This document shows, piece by piece, positions 45,463 through 56,213 of a stretch of DNA of 64,000 bases; positions within the stretch are counted from its first letter, which is position 1; the number at the start of each line of letters is the position of its first letter. This DNA comes from Hexactinellida sp. DTS-2022 (taxonomy: Eukaryota > Porifera > Hexactinellida). The notes under the pieces are model-generated. The model ran no database searches, had not been told where the DNA came from, and saw only the letters and a program-made list of their open reading frames with translations. Location of the stretch: assembly GCA_028753945.1 (NCBI GenBank), contig JAPNXP010000009.1:2852001-2916000 (forward strand), given 5' to 3'. Position numbers and translations under genes: made by a program.

Positions 45463-46018
45463 CAGGGTTGGGTTCAAGTCAATTTACTTAAGTACTTCTG
45501 TAATTAAGTACAATTTTTGAGTACTTGTACTTGTACTTAAGTACTTTCACCATTTTTCAATTGTACTTGTACTTAATTACTTTCCTCAATTTTCTAAAGT
45601 ACTTGCACTTGTACTTGAGTACTTGTTACTCGTGACTTTTTTATCATTCAATATATTTCCAACAACATCATTGATGTTCCTCAAATCCCATCTCAAATAA
45701 AGTAGTGTTACTTAATACTTAGTATATTAGGAATTGTGTTCGTGTCAAGGACTACTGCTAAATCAATTAAATAGATTTGGATGATACTATATAAACTATG
45801 TATTTAGCAATTTCTACTATTAGTAGGAGAGATTTATCATAAGAGCTTGGGAAATACTTGTACTTGTACTTAAGTATTTTCCTAATTTTTCATTGTACTT
45901 GTACTTGTACTTAAGTACTTTAAGTTTACAAGTACTTGTACTTGTATTGTACTTGAATATCTGAAAAGTAGTAGTACTTGTACTTAAGTACTTTCAAATG
46001 TACTTGAACCCAACCCTG
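45463..46018. mobile_element. hAT-type MITE made of GTACTTGTACTT words
   Basis: The ends CAGGGTTGGGTTCAAGT and ACTTGAACCCAACCCTG are perfect inverses. Both arms are long runs of TACTTGTACTTAAGTACTT. No exact target duplication survives. It is inserted in the hAT transposase gene. Confidence 0.9.
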
Positions 46019-47304
46019 GATCATACCATGAAGGAGCCTACCCGGTTCCCGTTTCATCTAATCCCACTGAAGATATTCCTGTTGATGACGATATGCCTCT
46101 TGCGAAAAAATTACAATTAGCGATTGACGCATCTATGCGAAAACCACAAGATATACTAGTACAACGCTCTCTCTCAAGTATGTTGAAATATGAAATCTTG
46201 ATTGGGCAACAAACAGGAAAAAGAGGTTATCATCTAGATTCTAGAACAAGCATATCAAATGTTGTTAACAATTCCCGCAACCTCAGTTGAAGCAGAACAT
46301 GCATTTTCATCCTCAGGATATCTATGCAACAAGTTAAGAACAAGGCTGAATGATAGACTTTAGACAAACTTGTATTTATTAGGAACAACCTGAAAAAAGA
46401 AAAGAAATAGAGATGTTAATTCTATATTCATTATTATTAATATTATTTCCGTAATTCATAAATAGTCACGTTATATTAAACTATATACAAATACTAACAT
46501 ACCAATTCTTTAAAGTACTAATCCCGGGATTCAGAATTTGTCAATCCCGAAATCCCGGGATTGGAATTTTAGACCGGGACTAAAAATCCTAATCATAGCT
46601 CCCGAAACAGTGCGCAACTTTGAATATTTTAGCGAATTCTATTGTCACTTTGTGTTGCTATGAAAATTCAAAAACTAATTATTCGCTACTATTCAGTAGT
46701 ATATCTCATTTAGTTACACAAATGTATGACAAATATTGTATAATAAGAACAACTGAGCAATTAAGGACAATTTAATCAATCAGCGGAACGCGCTATGAAC
46801 TCATATTGGATTTTTGAAATTGAGTAAGTTAGTTTTGTACAATTCGGAGGTGATTTTAGTGTGATTCACCAGAGACTGCTATGCTATAAAAATTGATCTA
46901 AGTATACTATGAGTTCTAAAACACATAATAATTACATTCAGTAAACATTTACAACCTTTACATGAGTGTATAAATCCTTTTATTCCTTCGGAACTGGACT
47001 TTCTGAAATCTTCCCCATGTTCAAGATATTTTACAATAATCATGGGTGAATATTAAAAGATTGTTAACAAACCAAAAATTTTGTATTTCATTGATTTACA
47101 ATAAATCACCCAGACTGCATACATCATTTTTTATGATGCCATTCAATTCCCAACTATCAATAACCTATATGTCAATAATACTTCACTTTTGAGTACCTGC
47201 AACCCAAATGCCTATTTCCTATAAACTGCAGTTATAAGCCACTGTGACCTGCGGGCTACTAAAAACCAATAGTCTCTTATGCTACTATTCAAGTAAATAC
47301 TGTA

Positions 47305-47780
47305 CAGTGTAACCTCGCTAACCGGGGAATTTGGGACTACAGATTTTGAAGTTATTCCCCAGTCCCCGGTTAGAGGGTGTGTCTATTTATTTATTTTCCT
47401 ATCGTCTTGACTTTCTATTGAAACTAATATTTTAGCACACTTAAGCAGGCAAGCATTACAGACTTTTTCGGAAATTCTAATTAGCCGTGTAGCTTATTTG
47501 TGTTCTAGAAACTTTCAGATTTAGGGAAACTAGTAGAATGCATTGTTTGTATTAAGTAAAGTACTATTAGTAAGACACTGTAATAATACTATTCATCTCG
47601 ACTTATGTTATAAATTCCCCGTTTAGCGAGGTTAGGATTTAAAGTATTATACGAAGTCGTAACCAGATCACATTCCCCATTCCCCGCTTAGGGCAATTCC
47701 CCGGTTAGAGAGAGTCATTTGTATATTAAACGACGAAATAATAAAAAATTCCCCACTCCCCGGTTAGCGAGGTTACACTG
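47305..47780. mobile_element. pogo-like MITE, CAGTGTAACCTCGCTAACCG ends
   Basis: The two ends are inverted over more than 20 bases, and TA flanks both sides (47303-47304, 47781-47782). CCCCGGTTAG words recur inside. Confidence 0.9.
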
Positions 47781-47986
47781 TATTTGGTGAGTTTCGTGTA
47801 GAGCTCTAAATGTTGTAGCAATTGATGTTTTCTTAGAATACTGTTATGAGATAATGAGAACAAAGTGAAAAATAATAATGAGAACAAAGAGATTTTAAAT
47901 AATCAACATAGGATGCTTGATTAGTGATGCGATAATAACCAATGCAAAATAAAATAATGCGAAAGCAATATACCTTGAAAAAAATG

Positions 47987-48475
47987 CTAATTATTGAAAT
48001 TGATTGAAAAGCATCCGCAGTTGATTTCATTACATTCCGGTTTCGTACAGTTGCATTTGCATTCGGGTATGTGGAACACGTCACAGAATTTCCAACATTG
48101 ACAGCAAATAGCTAACCCATCTCTAATCTGTTTTATAGTATCAGAACATTCTCGTAAGCAACTGCCGCACTTACAGGACGCCCTAATTTCTTGTGTGCAC
48201 AATCTCACAACACTGAACGGAGAAGGGATATCAATATTGCATCGTTCTGCGGTATATCTTATTCCTTCCAGACAAGAGGGGCACGATACTTCTTCCACCC
48301 TGTCTTTGAAAGGACAGCAATTAGCAACATTAAGGAATTTCTTAATCAACAAGATTGTAGCAATGACACCAGTGTAGATAATTAATAATATAAGTGTAAT
48401 AATGAGTATATAAGGTATTGTGTTATATTGGAGCACTTGAGAGGATTTAGGAGGAAAGAAATAGGAGTTAGGCAT
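47987..48475 (-). CDS. Cysteine-rich single-pass membrane protein, unknown
   Basis: The first ATG of the frame is at 48475 (MPNSYFFPPKSSQVLQ), giving about 162 residues to the stop at 47987. Residues 20-44 are a strong membrane helix (IPYILIITLILLIIYTGVIA and on), followed by KK. The rest has over 20 cysteines, several as C-x-C or C-x2-C pairs (CCPF, CPSC, CKCGSC, CCQC, CKCNC, CGC). The short N-terminus and the KK after the helix suggest the Cys-rich part faces the cytoplasm, where it could bind metal, though a type III or secreted arrangement is possible. A TATATA stands about 45 bp upstream of the ATG on the minus strand. No family was recognised. GC and codon pattern differ from the surrounding AT-rich DNA, so I take it as a real host gene or an exon of one. 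Confidence 0.6.
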   Translation of the reverse strand: MPNSYFFPPKSSQVLQYNTIPYILIITLILLIIYTGVIATILLIKKFLNVANCCPFKDRVEEVSCPSCLEGIRYTAERCNIDIPSPFSVVRLCTQEIRASCKCGSCLRECSDTIKQIRDGLAICCQCWKFCDVFHIPECKCNCTKPECNEINCGCFSINFNN

Positions 48476-48502
48476 AAAGAGACAGCTATGAGAAAAACTC
48501 AC

Positions 48503-50219
48503 TAAATAGAAAAAGAGTATATAAGAGTCGCCAGGTAACTACTCTAGTGAGTTCTTGTTAATCAACCAAACAAAACAGATTACACACATAGTGTTGAAAA
48601 ATAATTGGACACATTTCGTGAGATAGCGTTTAATAAGTGATAATTATCTCAAAGTTGTTCCATTATGTGTTGCATTTTTTTTAATTATACTAATTGAGTG
48701 AAATTTGTATAAGTTATTAAGGAAAAGATGACATATTTCAAATTTTCAATACTAATTGATGTTTATCCCAAAATAGCATTGGCATGCAGTGATAGTAAAA
48801 CATTTGAGTTAAGGGTCATGTATACCACCTATCCGACAAAACCCCCCATAAATTGTCGAATTGCATTGTATTTGAATAATGGATACCTTATAGAATCTAG
48901 ATCATACATTGAAGATCAATAATTTTACAGAGAGATCTCCGCAAATTTTTTCCCATTCCCAAATACCCCAAAATTGACCTTTCACCCCAAATCTTGAGGA
49001 TCATGTGATTTTTTAGCCTGAAATGTTCCCCAAACATTGAATACTGCTTATATTGGTACCCCTGTAGGGTACAAAATGTTCGTTACAAATTCCATATAAT
49101 CCGAACCACGAATCCGAATTTCGCTAACTAAAAGCTCTTGGATAGATCTCAATTAGGCGGAATTAATCACGGAAACAGATTTCAAGACATAATAAACAAA
49201 ATAATTATTAAATATGGAGTAGCTCAGCATCAAATTGGTGGAAAATTATATTTTTATAAATATTGAAAACATGTTCCACTGAAGGAGACTCAAAGTATTA
49301 TATGGCCAGTTTCTATTGCATGTATGCAGGGACGTCGCCACGGGGGGAGAGGGGGCAATGCACCCCCCTGGTAGAAATCCTCGCCCCGGGGCAATGCCCC
49401 CCCTGGTAAATATATTGAACTATTTTATTCCTCAGATTCATTAATGCTATTAAATTCAATTTAATGAGTTCCACTTTCCAATCCATTTGAGTCATGTCCC
49501 TGTACGAAGCTCCAATTTACCCTGTACATTGGTCAAGATCCCTAGACACCTCAAAAAAAATTTCTCGCTCGCTGGTCTAAAATGTAAAACTACACTTATA
49601 TTGAAACGAATTACACTGACCAAAGCATTTTATTATGTGTATCAAGTTATGCATACATGTTATTTATACTTATTAATTTCAAAGATAAATACGCTAATAA
49701 AAATAGCAGGTTTACGATTACGATACGATTACACTCTATTAGAATCATCTGATTACGATTACAGCGAAATGTGTAATCGTAATCGGCCCGTCAGCACCAC
49801 CTGAAGATGTTAAAACCGATTTCTAAAGTTGTACGTACCTAAGGGATGATTAATAGCGTTGCGAACAGGAATTAAATTTTATAGAATTCAGTTACAGTTA
49901 CAGCTATAGTTTTCGATTCAGTTAGAACAGTGTTCACAAAGTAGGCCATAGAGCTCCCAGGGAAGCTCCAGGAAAGCTTGTTGTTGGGGGAGGACGGCCA
50001 TGCAGCAATGGGGCGGTGGGGGGTGCTATGGGGTTTTAGAACAATAAACAGAAATACAACCTCGTGTCAAATGAGCGATAACATTCCTAAATATTAATTA
50101 GAGATAAGTGATAACAAAAACTTCAAGGATCAAAGCCATTAATAGTGGTAATTACTATTGTATTGGTGATTATTAACAAAAGCCAGTCCTTTAAAATGAA
50201 TGACCAATCGTGACCTACG
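48503..50219. other. No gene recognised; low-complexity and MITE-like pieces
   Basis: 49326-49495 begins CAGGGACGTCGCCACGGGGG and ends GTCATGTCCCTG, hAT-like ends without a target duplication. 49690-49790 repeats GATTACGATTAC words. 49955-50035 is G-rich. Confidence 0.5.
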
Positions 50220-50735
50220 TTATATAAGGCCTGTTGTATCGTATTTTGAGGCGCTATCGTATATTGAGGCGCTGCATGATACACTAATATAACCATGGAT
50301 ATGCTATTACAAATTATACAGTGGTATTTTGAGGCGCTCTGGTAGATTGAGACGCTACTATAAATGTGATTTCCTAACATTTTGCATTATATCATGAACT
50401 CTAGACTCTTTATAAGTGAACCATGGATGCGCTATTAAAATTATATTGTAGTATTTTGAGGCTCGTAGTAAACAATTTTCCATTTCGAGAATTCAGTTAA
50501 TTTAATGTAAATTGATTAGTTATCTTAAATTTTCGACTAACTACGATAAATTATCTCGTAAAATGATAGGAAATCACATTTATAGTAGCGTCTCAATCTA
50601 CCAGAGCGCCTCAAAATACCACTGTATAATTTGTAATAGCATATCCATGGTTTATATTAGTGTATCATACAGCGCCTCAATATACGATAGCGCCTCAAAA
50701 TACGATACAACAGGCCTATGCACCAACTTTGTGAA
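50220..50735. repeat. Inverted repeat with about 160-bp arms
   Basis: 50226-50386 and 50553-50715 are reverse complements; both carry GAGGCGCT-type words (for example ATTTTGAGGCGCT). Because of the mirror symmetry, the two strands encode the same short peptide from each arm, an artefact and not two genes. The outer left flank (GTGACCTACGTTATATAAGG) resembles the foldback arm at 10180-10200. Confidence 0.85.
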
Positions 50736-50814
50736 ACTGGACCATGAATTAAAGGAAGGCTATTGATAAATAGGTTATTTATCGTTATCTAAATAACTAG
50801 TAGTGAGACCTCAT

Positions 50815-51245
50815 AATGTTCTATAACTATATAGGAACATGATATCAAGGTATCCATAGCACCCTTCAGAATTGAGCTTTGTATCATTTGATTACGTAAT
50901 CGCTATTTTTGGTGGGTATTATCGTGTTTTTATAGCCTGCTTATAACATAGTTAGACGTGTTATAAATGTTCAAAATTGGAACATGATGATGCCCATAAC
51001 TAGTTAGATGAAATATATCGAAATTATAAATGGAATGTTGACACATTCCTCGGTTGCCTAGGAAATGAATATTTCCTAATGAGCCATAACTCAAAAACTA
51101 TCTATTTTATGTAAAGTAGGCTAGTACTGATCTATCCGCAATAGGTAACTTCCTATTCATTGATAATACATTTTCTAGGCATAACTACAATAATTTTTGA
51201 GATAATGAGTGTATTACCTCATATGGAATTAAGTGCTAATTATTT
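50815..51245 (+). repeat. Second copy of the foldback loop sequence
   Basis: 430 bp that align with 10310-10752, the loop of the foldback inside the P element (shared CATTCCTCGGTTG, GAGCCATAACTCAAAAACTA, GGTAACTTCCTATTCAT). Together with the inverted repeat just before it, this looks like a related but rearranged member of the same family. Confidence 0.8.
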
Positions 51246-52710
51246 GCCCCATATTCGAAAGGGTTGAGGCCGAACTAATCAATGTCCAATAAATTGGTAT
51301 CGATGTTGAAATACAGTGGGAATTTCAAAGTACATTGTAAATTGACAAATTCCAATGTTCAGAGCAAATAGGTATTTCAAGCTTCTCATAAATTTAAGGA
51401 GCAACGTTTCTCTAACTTGAGATACGAATTTTGAAATTATACTGAGATCAAATCTGAAATCTGGTGATTAAGCTTTATTGTTAGTGCCTGACCAGCGAGT
51501 TGCGAAATTCGTTTGTAAAAGGCAATATTGAAAAAACGAAAACTTAGAGGATGACAGCTACCACTAAACTCTGTTCATTCATAGGAACTATTCTCGTTGA
51601 CTGCATTAGAGGGCAGTGCTGGGGGTCAATATCGCTGCGAGTTGTGAATGAATTTAATGAATTCAGATTCAGTTCGATATTCAGTTGGAGAATAATACAT
51701 TTCAGTTACAGTGACAGTTTAGAAAAAAGCTAAAAGATATTTCAGTTGGATTTCAGTTACAGTTTTATTTCAGTTTCAGTTCGCAGTACTAATAATTAAT
51801 AAATGCATTTTGTTTCTAGTTGCACCATCAATGAGATGATTAATATTTACTAAATACTATGTATAAATTTACATTGATATAAATAATTAAATAAAGTATC
51901 ATTAATATCCATTGTGAATTTAGTTAAAGCAAACAAATTCATCTATTGTACTAATTTGCTTTAATCCATTTTATAGAAAATTGAAGCCTGCTAGAATTCA
52001 CAAATTAAATCAATAAATTATCGAAAATTGAAACTACAGAATTAGATTTAACAGTTTACTTAATCTGAAGTCAGACGAAATACAGGAGATCGGCACCCAA
52101 GTTATAGCAAAAACTACGGTGGAAATTAAATTCGTACAGCCAAAAGTTGTAAAATTAAGTTATCTATTCATACATGATACATGTAAATCTTACAAAGGAC
52201 AAGTGTTGTAAGGTCAGAAAAATTCCTAGGAAATTTCAAAGATTGCCAAAATTTCCGGAAATTTTTCATGGAAAAATTCTTATATATATATGTACCCAGT
52301 TTTTTTAAGGTTCGAAGTTGTGATAATGCAGAAATGTTTTTCCCAAAAAATAGCGATAGTTACAATGAAAATATACGTTAGATACTGAGCAATTCTTTTA
52401 TATCAGCAACATTCGTGCAAATGTTACTAATTATACAGCCTTGAAATCTTTCGATAACATGCTGTCTTTACATCACAGACTATAATATTATCAAATAATA
52501 ATTGTGGTTTTTCAATCAATAAATTCAAATATAAATTAGTTGTCGTTAAGACGATTTTGAAGTCCTATTATTCCAAGAAGCTGTATTGTTTCGAGAAAAT
52601 TTAACTGCAACCTTAGATATTAGACAATGCTCTATCAGATAGACTACGTTTGGATATTTATAATTGGTAAATATTTCCTAATTCCAGGGGGTGTACCACT
52701 GTGCACTCAG
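51246..52710. other. No gene recognised
   Basis: 51650-51780 is rich in TTCAGTT(A/T)CAG words, as is 49890-49930; these look like the interior of a word-repeat MITE whose ends were not resolved. The rest is AT-rich without features. Confidence 0.4.
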
Positions 52711-52717
52711 CGTCAAC

Positions 52718-53647
52718 CATGGCCTACTTAAAATACGGCTAAATATGGTCCGAAGTCATGAAACGAGAAGGCCAGTTTCTAATTTGCATTCTATGCTAAA
52801 CAATGCCTCCTATTGTTATTATTTGCATTGTATATGGGGTAACCAACCATCGCGAGTGCAATGGAACCACTTTTTGAGAATCTGAGATTTGTGGTTAAGC
52901 TGTTTAGGCGCCATTTCATGGTGACGGTAACAATCTATAGTAAATTTAAAAAATTTCAAATGTCATAAATTTCATTTTCTTGCTACTTTCTAATAATTAT
53001 ATAACACGAATACTAAATAGGGATATATCTCATACAACAAAGGCTACTAAATCGCAAAATTACGACATTATAAAAATTCTAAAAAATTATAAAGCAAGCA
53101 CATGCTAAAATACAAGTATGTAGTATCCGAGTTACAACTTACTATTTTCGTCAATAAAACGTATATAAATAATTGCTGGTTTATATATATTCATTCTCAT
53201 TATGTATTCGGAAATGTATACTAAGCATACAGACGAAATCGGGTTTTTGGCCCCCCCCTAAATGCATGGAAAAGAGGCAAAAAAAACATATATGCAAAAA
53301 AACCCGTATTTAACAATATACAGTTCTATGAGGTTATGAAGAAACAAGGAGAAGCAAGGAGACAAAATAACAAGGTGAGGCAAAAAACCCGTGGAAAAAA
53401 AAACAGATTTCGACTGTATTAGCAAAATATCTTCATTTTATTGTAGTTCTTTTAGACTCGAATTGTATTTATAGTATATTTGTGGTCTCATCATTAAATG
53501 GGCTTAACCACAAATCTCAGATACTCAAAAGTGGTTACCCCATATACAATGCAAATAATAACAATAGGAGGCAAAGTTTAGCTTAGAATGCAAATTAGAA
53601 ACTGGCCTTCTCGGTGACATATTTAGCCGTATATTAAGTAGGTCATG
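52718..53647. mobile_element. Foldback P-like MITE, 7-bp TSD CGTCAAC
   Basis: The ends are CATGGCCTACTTAAAATACG and its near inverse (right tip AGGTCATG). CGTCAAC is duplicated exactly (52711-52717, 53648-53654). The arms extend about 130-180 bp. The same terminus as 18977-19782 and the same AAC| insertion preference as the P element at 9808. Confidence 0.85.
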
Positions 53648-53994
53648 CGTCAACAAACCAATATTCAGCCCTAAATATATAAAAGTGTGGGCAGGTCGCC
53701 GTCTACGGAGAAACAGTGGCGTATCAAAAGGCGGATGATTGAACCAGCACCCCACGAAGGGTTCCAAAATTCCACTTCAAACATGCTTCATGAAAACAGT
53801 TATGTTTTTTTAGAATTATTTGTATTCCAATAAATAACTATTTGTTTGTCAGTTTAAAATTTTATGAAATTGCATTTTTGCTTCATAGCTACATTTGTTT
53901 TGATACTAATTGAGTGAAACTTGAAGAGAGTTTATGTTTTTGGTTATGCAAAACGAGTAGAAACAATTACAATTGTATTAACCACTAGCGCTTC

Positions 53995-54463
53995 GCTTGC
54001 TATGTCGCTTCGCGGATGATCACAACCACACACACCAACCGCTTCGCGTTTGGTGTGTGGTTTATATACTTCGAAACCATAATTATAATGCGAAAATAGG
54101 CCAATTTACAATGCGAAATTTTTGTCATTACGTCATCATACGATAATGAGTTAGCTTATTGTTAATCTGGTGTGACCAACGTGTCCGCATCATTAATGTG
54201 CATATTTTTATTAAATTTTCAGATTTTTATCTCTTCGTGGGCGCGAATTATGTTCGATTAAGTGAATTTTCAGGGTTCTCGAAATGTGACAATTGTCGAG
54301 GTGTGAGAAATTTTGAGTAGAAAGTTCAACTTGTTGGCGGGTGCCAAAAGTTATCTCTATATCCAAAATCAGAATTGGAAACCGTCCAGTTTCTTCAATC
54401 AACTCGGAACATACAAACAAATATATATATTCACACACCCACCCTGTGTTTTAATAGTATAGA
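53995..54463 (-). mobile_element. Complete small non-autonomous Helitron
   Basis: On the minus strand it starts TCTATACTATTAAAACACAG preceded by A and ends GCGAAGCGCTAG followed by T, with the CACACACCAA/TTGGTGTGTG hairpin shortly before the 3' end. 469 bp, no target duplication, no coding sequence. The best-preserved copy in the window. Confidence 0.9.
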
Positions 54464-55144
54464 TACATTTTGTCTAAAATTGAAGTCAAAATTTAGGAAG
54501 TCATTTCCGAACCCAATTTGAACTAGTGGGGCAAGGGTGCGCGGCACATACACTCACCAAAAGTATTCGTACTCACAAAATATCCTTTGGAAATAGTACT
54601 ATACTAAGTCTATTATTTAGTAGTAATATACTCACATTTTATGAGATATGTCAATTTTGACTTTAGAATTGTATTCTACGGATCCGTAGTAACCATCGCA
54701 GAAGCATTCAACTAAATTATCATCATGTGTCACCATATACCATTTTTCCAATTGCCACTATGGCACAATATGAGAACAAGTGGCATTGGTGCCAATGAAT
54801 GATAATTTTAAACCTATCAGTTATTAAAAGAGGGAAAAGCTTCTGCAATGGATATTTCGAATGCGTAGAACATGAATCAAAGTTGCAATACCCCATATAT
54901 TTATTTTAGATACAATAAACATTGTTAAGAGACTCACTATATTATTCTTATTTTATATGGGAATGTTTTGGTGTAAGAATACTTTTTGGTAGGGGAGGCT
55001 ACTTTTGAACTGGGGACCCAAACCTCAGCTACGCCACTGCGTAGAAGTAATAATGTTAGTAATTTAAATACAGGACCACTACGTATTAGGCGGCACGATA
55101 ATTATTAACAATAACAGTAAAGATTACTCCCAGCATTCAAAATT
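54464..55144. other. No gene recognised; hAT MITE end fragment
   Basis: 55020-55037 reads CTCAGCTACGCCACTG, the right end of a CAGTGGCGTAGC-type MITE. A possible left end near 54525 is too worn to accept. Confidence 0.4.
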
Positions 55145-55236
55145 CAAAATTGCAGCTGTGCCACACATGCTCCTTTGGTGGTGGTTAATTGATAGTGCCT
55201 CCTAAAGAACATGCTGTCGGCACAGCTGCAATTTTT
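55145..55236. repeat. Hairpin element, second copy
   Basis: CAAAATTGCAGCTGTGCC opposite GGCACAGCTGCAATTTTT with a short loop. Related to 24225-24348. Confidence 0.75.
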
Positions 55237-55631
55237 CAGCAAACTTAGATTTTGATAACTTAGGGCAAAACTCTCTCCCTGACCATAATTAAAAGTAATG
55301 AATATAATTAGCAAGAACAGAATAGTTCTTTCTTAAAATAATTATAAATCAATATTATATATAGACATCCTTATACAAGCACAATCATCGATACACCAGG
55401 CGGTTAACAAATTATCAATGCACGTACATTAATTCAAAACAAATCCTAACACAAAAGGAAGAATCAATTTAAGGTAAATATTTTTTTCTAATTTTAGCAA
55501 AAAAATAGGCTAATATTCTTGAGAAAAAGTATATTGTATACATATGGAATCAAATCAAAAATATATACAAATATAAGTTTAAACACAAGAAAATAATAGA
55601 ACCAGCATAGTTTTGGAAAACGAATTGAGAA

Positions 55632-56213
55632 TCACAAAAATGAACATTTCTTTTTCTTCATTGATTTTTTTGACTTAAGCGCTGCCAAAGTAGCAGCCTC
55701 GAAAACTTCCTTCACCCCTTCCTTTGTCTTAGCAGAACATTCTAAAAAGTCATGTGCTCCAATCCGAGCAGACACCATTTTGCCATTTTCAAATCTAACA
55801 GGCTCCATCTTTTGAATAGATAATTCTCGAACTGTATCTTGATTATATCGAAGATCCTTTTTATTTCCAATTAATATAATAGGAACCGTAGGACAAAAAT
55901 GCCGCACCTCTGGAACCCATTTTTCCTCAATATTTTCAAGAGAATCAGGATTATCAATAGAAAAACACATAAGAACCACATCAGTGTCAGGATAAGAAAG
56001 TGGTCTTAAGCGATCATATTCTTCCTGACCAGCTGTATCCCACAATGCTAATTCAACACAACGATCATCAACTTCTATATCAGCAACATAATTCTCAAAA
56101 ACTGTAGGTACATAAATTTCTGGAAATTGATCCTTAGAAAAAACGATAAGTAAACAAGTTTTTCCACAAGCACCGTCGCCAACAATGACTAGTTTCTTTC
56201 GAATTGTAGACAT
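55632..56213 (-). CDS. Rho-family small GTPase (RhoA-like)
   Basis: 193 codons, the same length as animal RhoA, without an intron in the coding sequence. Visible motifs: GDGACGKT (P-loop, residues 12-19), [13 protein letters not shown] (effector loop around 34-46), [16 protein letters not shown] (59-74, switch II), NKKDL (117-121), [10 protein letters not shown] (158-167), the Rho insert region around 123-137, a lysine-rich tail and the CAAX box CSFL. Ending in Leu, it should be geranylgeranylated and sent to the plasma membrane, where GTP-bound Rho drives actomyosin contraction and stress-fibre formation through ROCK and formins. All nucleotide-binding residues are present. The start is the only Met in a position to give a full-length family member. 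Base composition matches the AT-rich host. The lack of introns suggests either a retrocopy kept intact or introns confined to the 5' leader. It is the clearest host gene in the window. Confidence 0.95.
   Translation of the reverse strand: MSTIRKKLVIVGDGACGKTCLLIVFSKDQFPEIYVPTVFENYVADIEVDDRCVELALWDTAGQEEYDRLRPLSYPDTDVVLMCFSIDNPDSLENIEEKWVPEVRHFCPTVPIILIGNKKDLRYNQDTVRELSIQKMEPVRFENGKMVSARIGAHDFLECSAKTKEGVKEVFEAATLAALKSKKSMKKKKCSFL

Larger units (their letters stand above)
43563..46380 (+). pseudogene. BED-finger hAT transposase, broken
   Basis: 43563 opens with a BED zinc finger: IWKYLKPSLRG, CNSCSK, GGGSTKGLHIHLK. Then in shifted frames: FFTTSPDLRKSLTALG, YFSLTLDE (Asp), IIAITTDGCAMMKKLG (Asp), CYAHGLELVIQDA (the C-x2-H element of hAT). 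After the MITE at 44502-44958: LIDCKTRWSSLLNMLERIVQ and a helical region (45140-45409). After the MITE at 45463-46018: QLAIDASMRKPQ and IPATSVEAEHAFSSSG followed by NKLRTRLND, the hAT dimerisation tail. The order is complete, so this was an autonomous element. Many stops and shifts make it dead. Confidence 0.9.
42761..46591 (+). mobile_element. hAT transposon, decayed, TSD ATCATAGC
   Basis: The ends TAGGGTTTTTAATCCCGGGA and GACCGGGACTAAAAATCCTA are imperfect inverted repeats. ATCATAGC is duplicated exactly (42753-42760, 46592-46599). Inside, BED-finger hAT transposase remnants run on the plus strand, interrupted by three inserted MITEs (43014-43484, 44502-44958, 45463-46018). Confidence 0.95.
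38315..47246 (+). mobile_element. CACAGTG-ended element, TSD ACCTG, carrying large insertions
   Basis: The left end CACAGTGGCTTAACACATGG and right end ATAAGCCACTGTG are inverted over 12 bases. ACCTG is duplicated exactly (38310-38314, 47247-47251). Subtracting two complete insertions (38612-42568 with its 9-bp repeat, 42761-46591 with its 8-bp repeat) leaves about 1.1 kb of the element's own sequence. The left part matches 8629-8720 and 57654-57855; the right part matches 9420-9596 and 34090-34342. The heptamer and 5-bp duplication are Transib/RAG-like. No transposase of that kind is encoded in what remains. Confidence 0.65.

Noticed and set aside
45480-46010. Repeated TACTTGTACTT as a CRISPR or regulatory array
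   Set aside because: Units are contiguous without spacers and lie between perfect hAT-type terminal repeats; a MITE explains them.
50123-50766. Two similar small proteins encoded on opposite strands (both containing NHIYSSVSIYQSASKYHC)
   Set aside because: They are the two arms of an inverted repeat read from opposite strands; there is no sign of coding selection.
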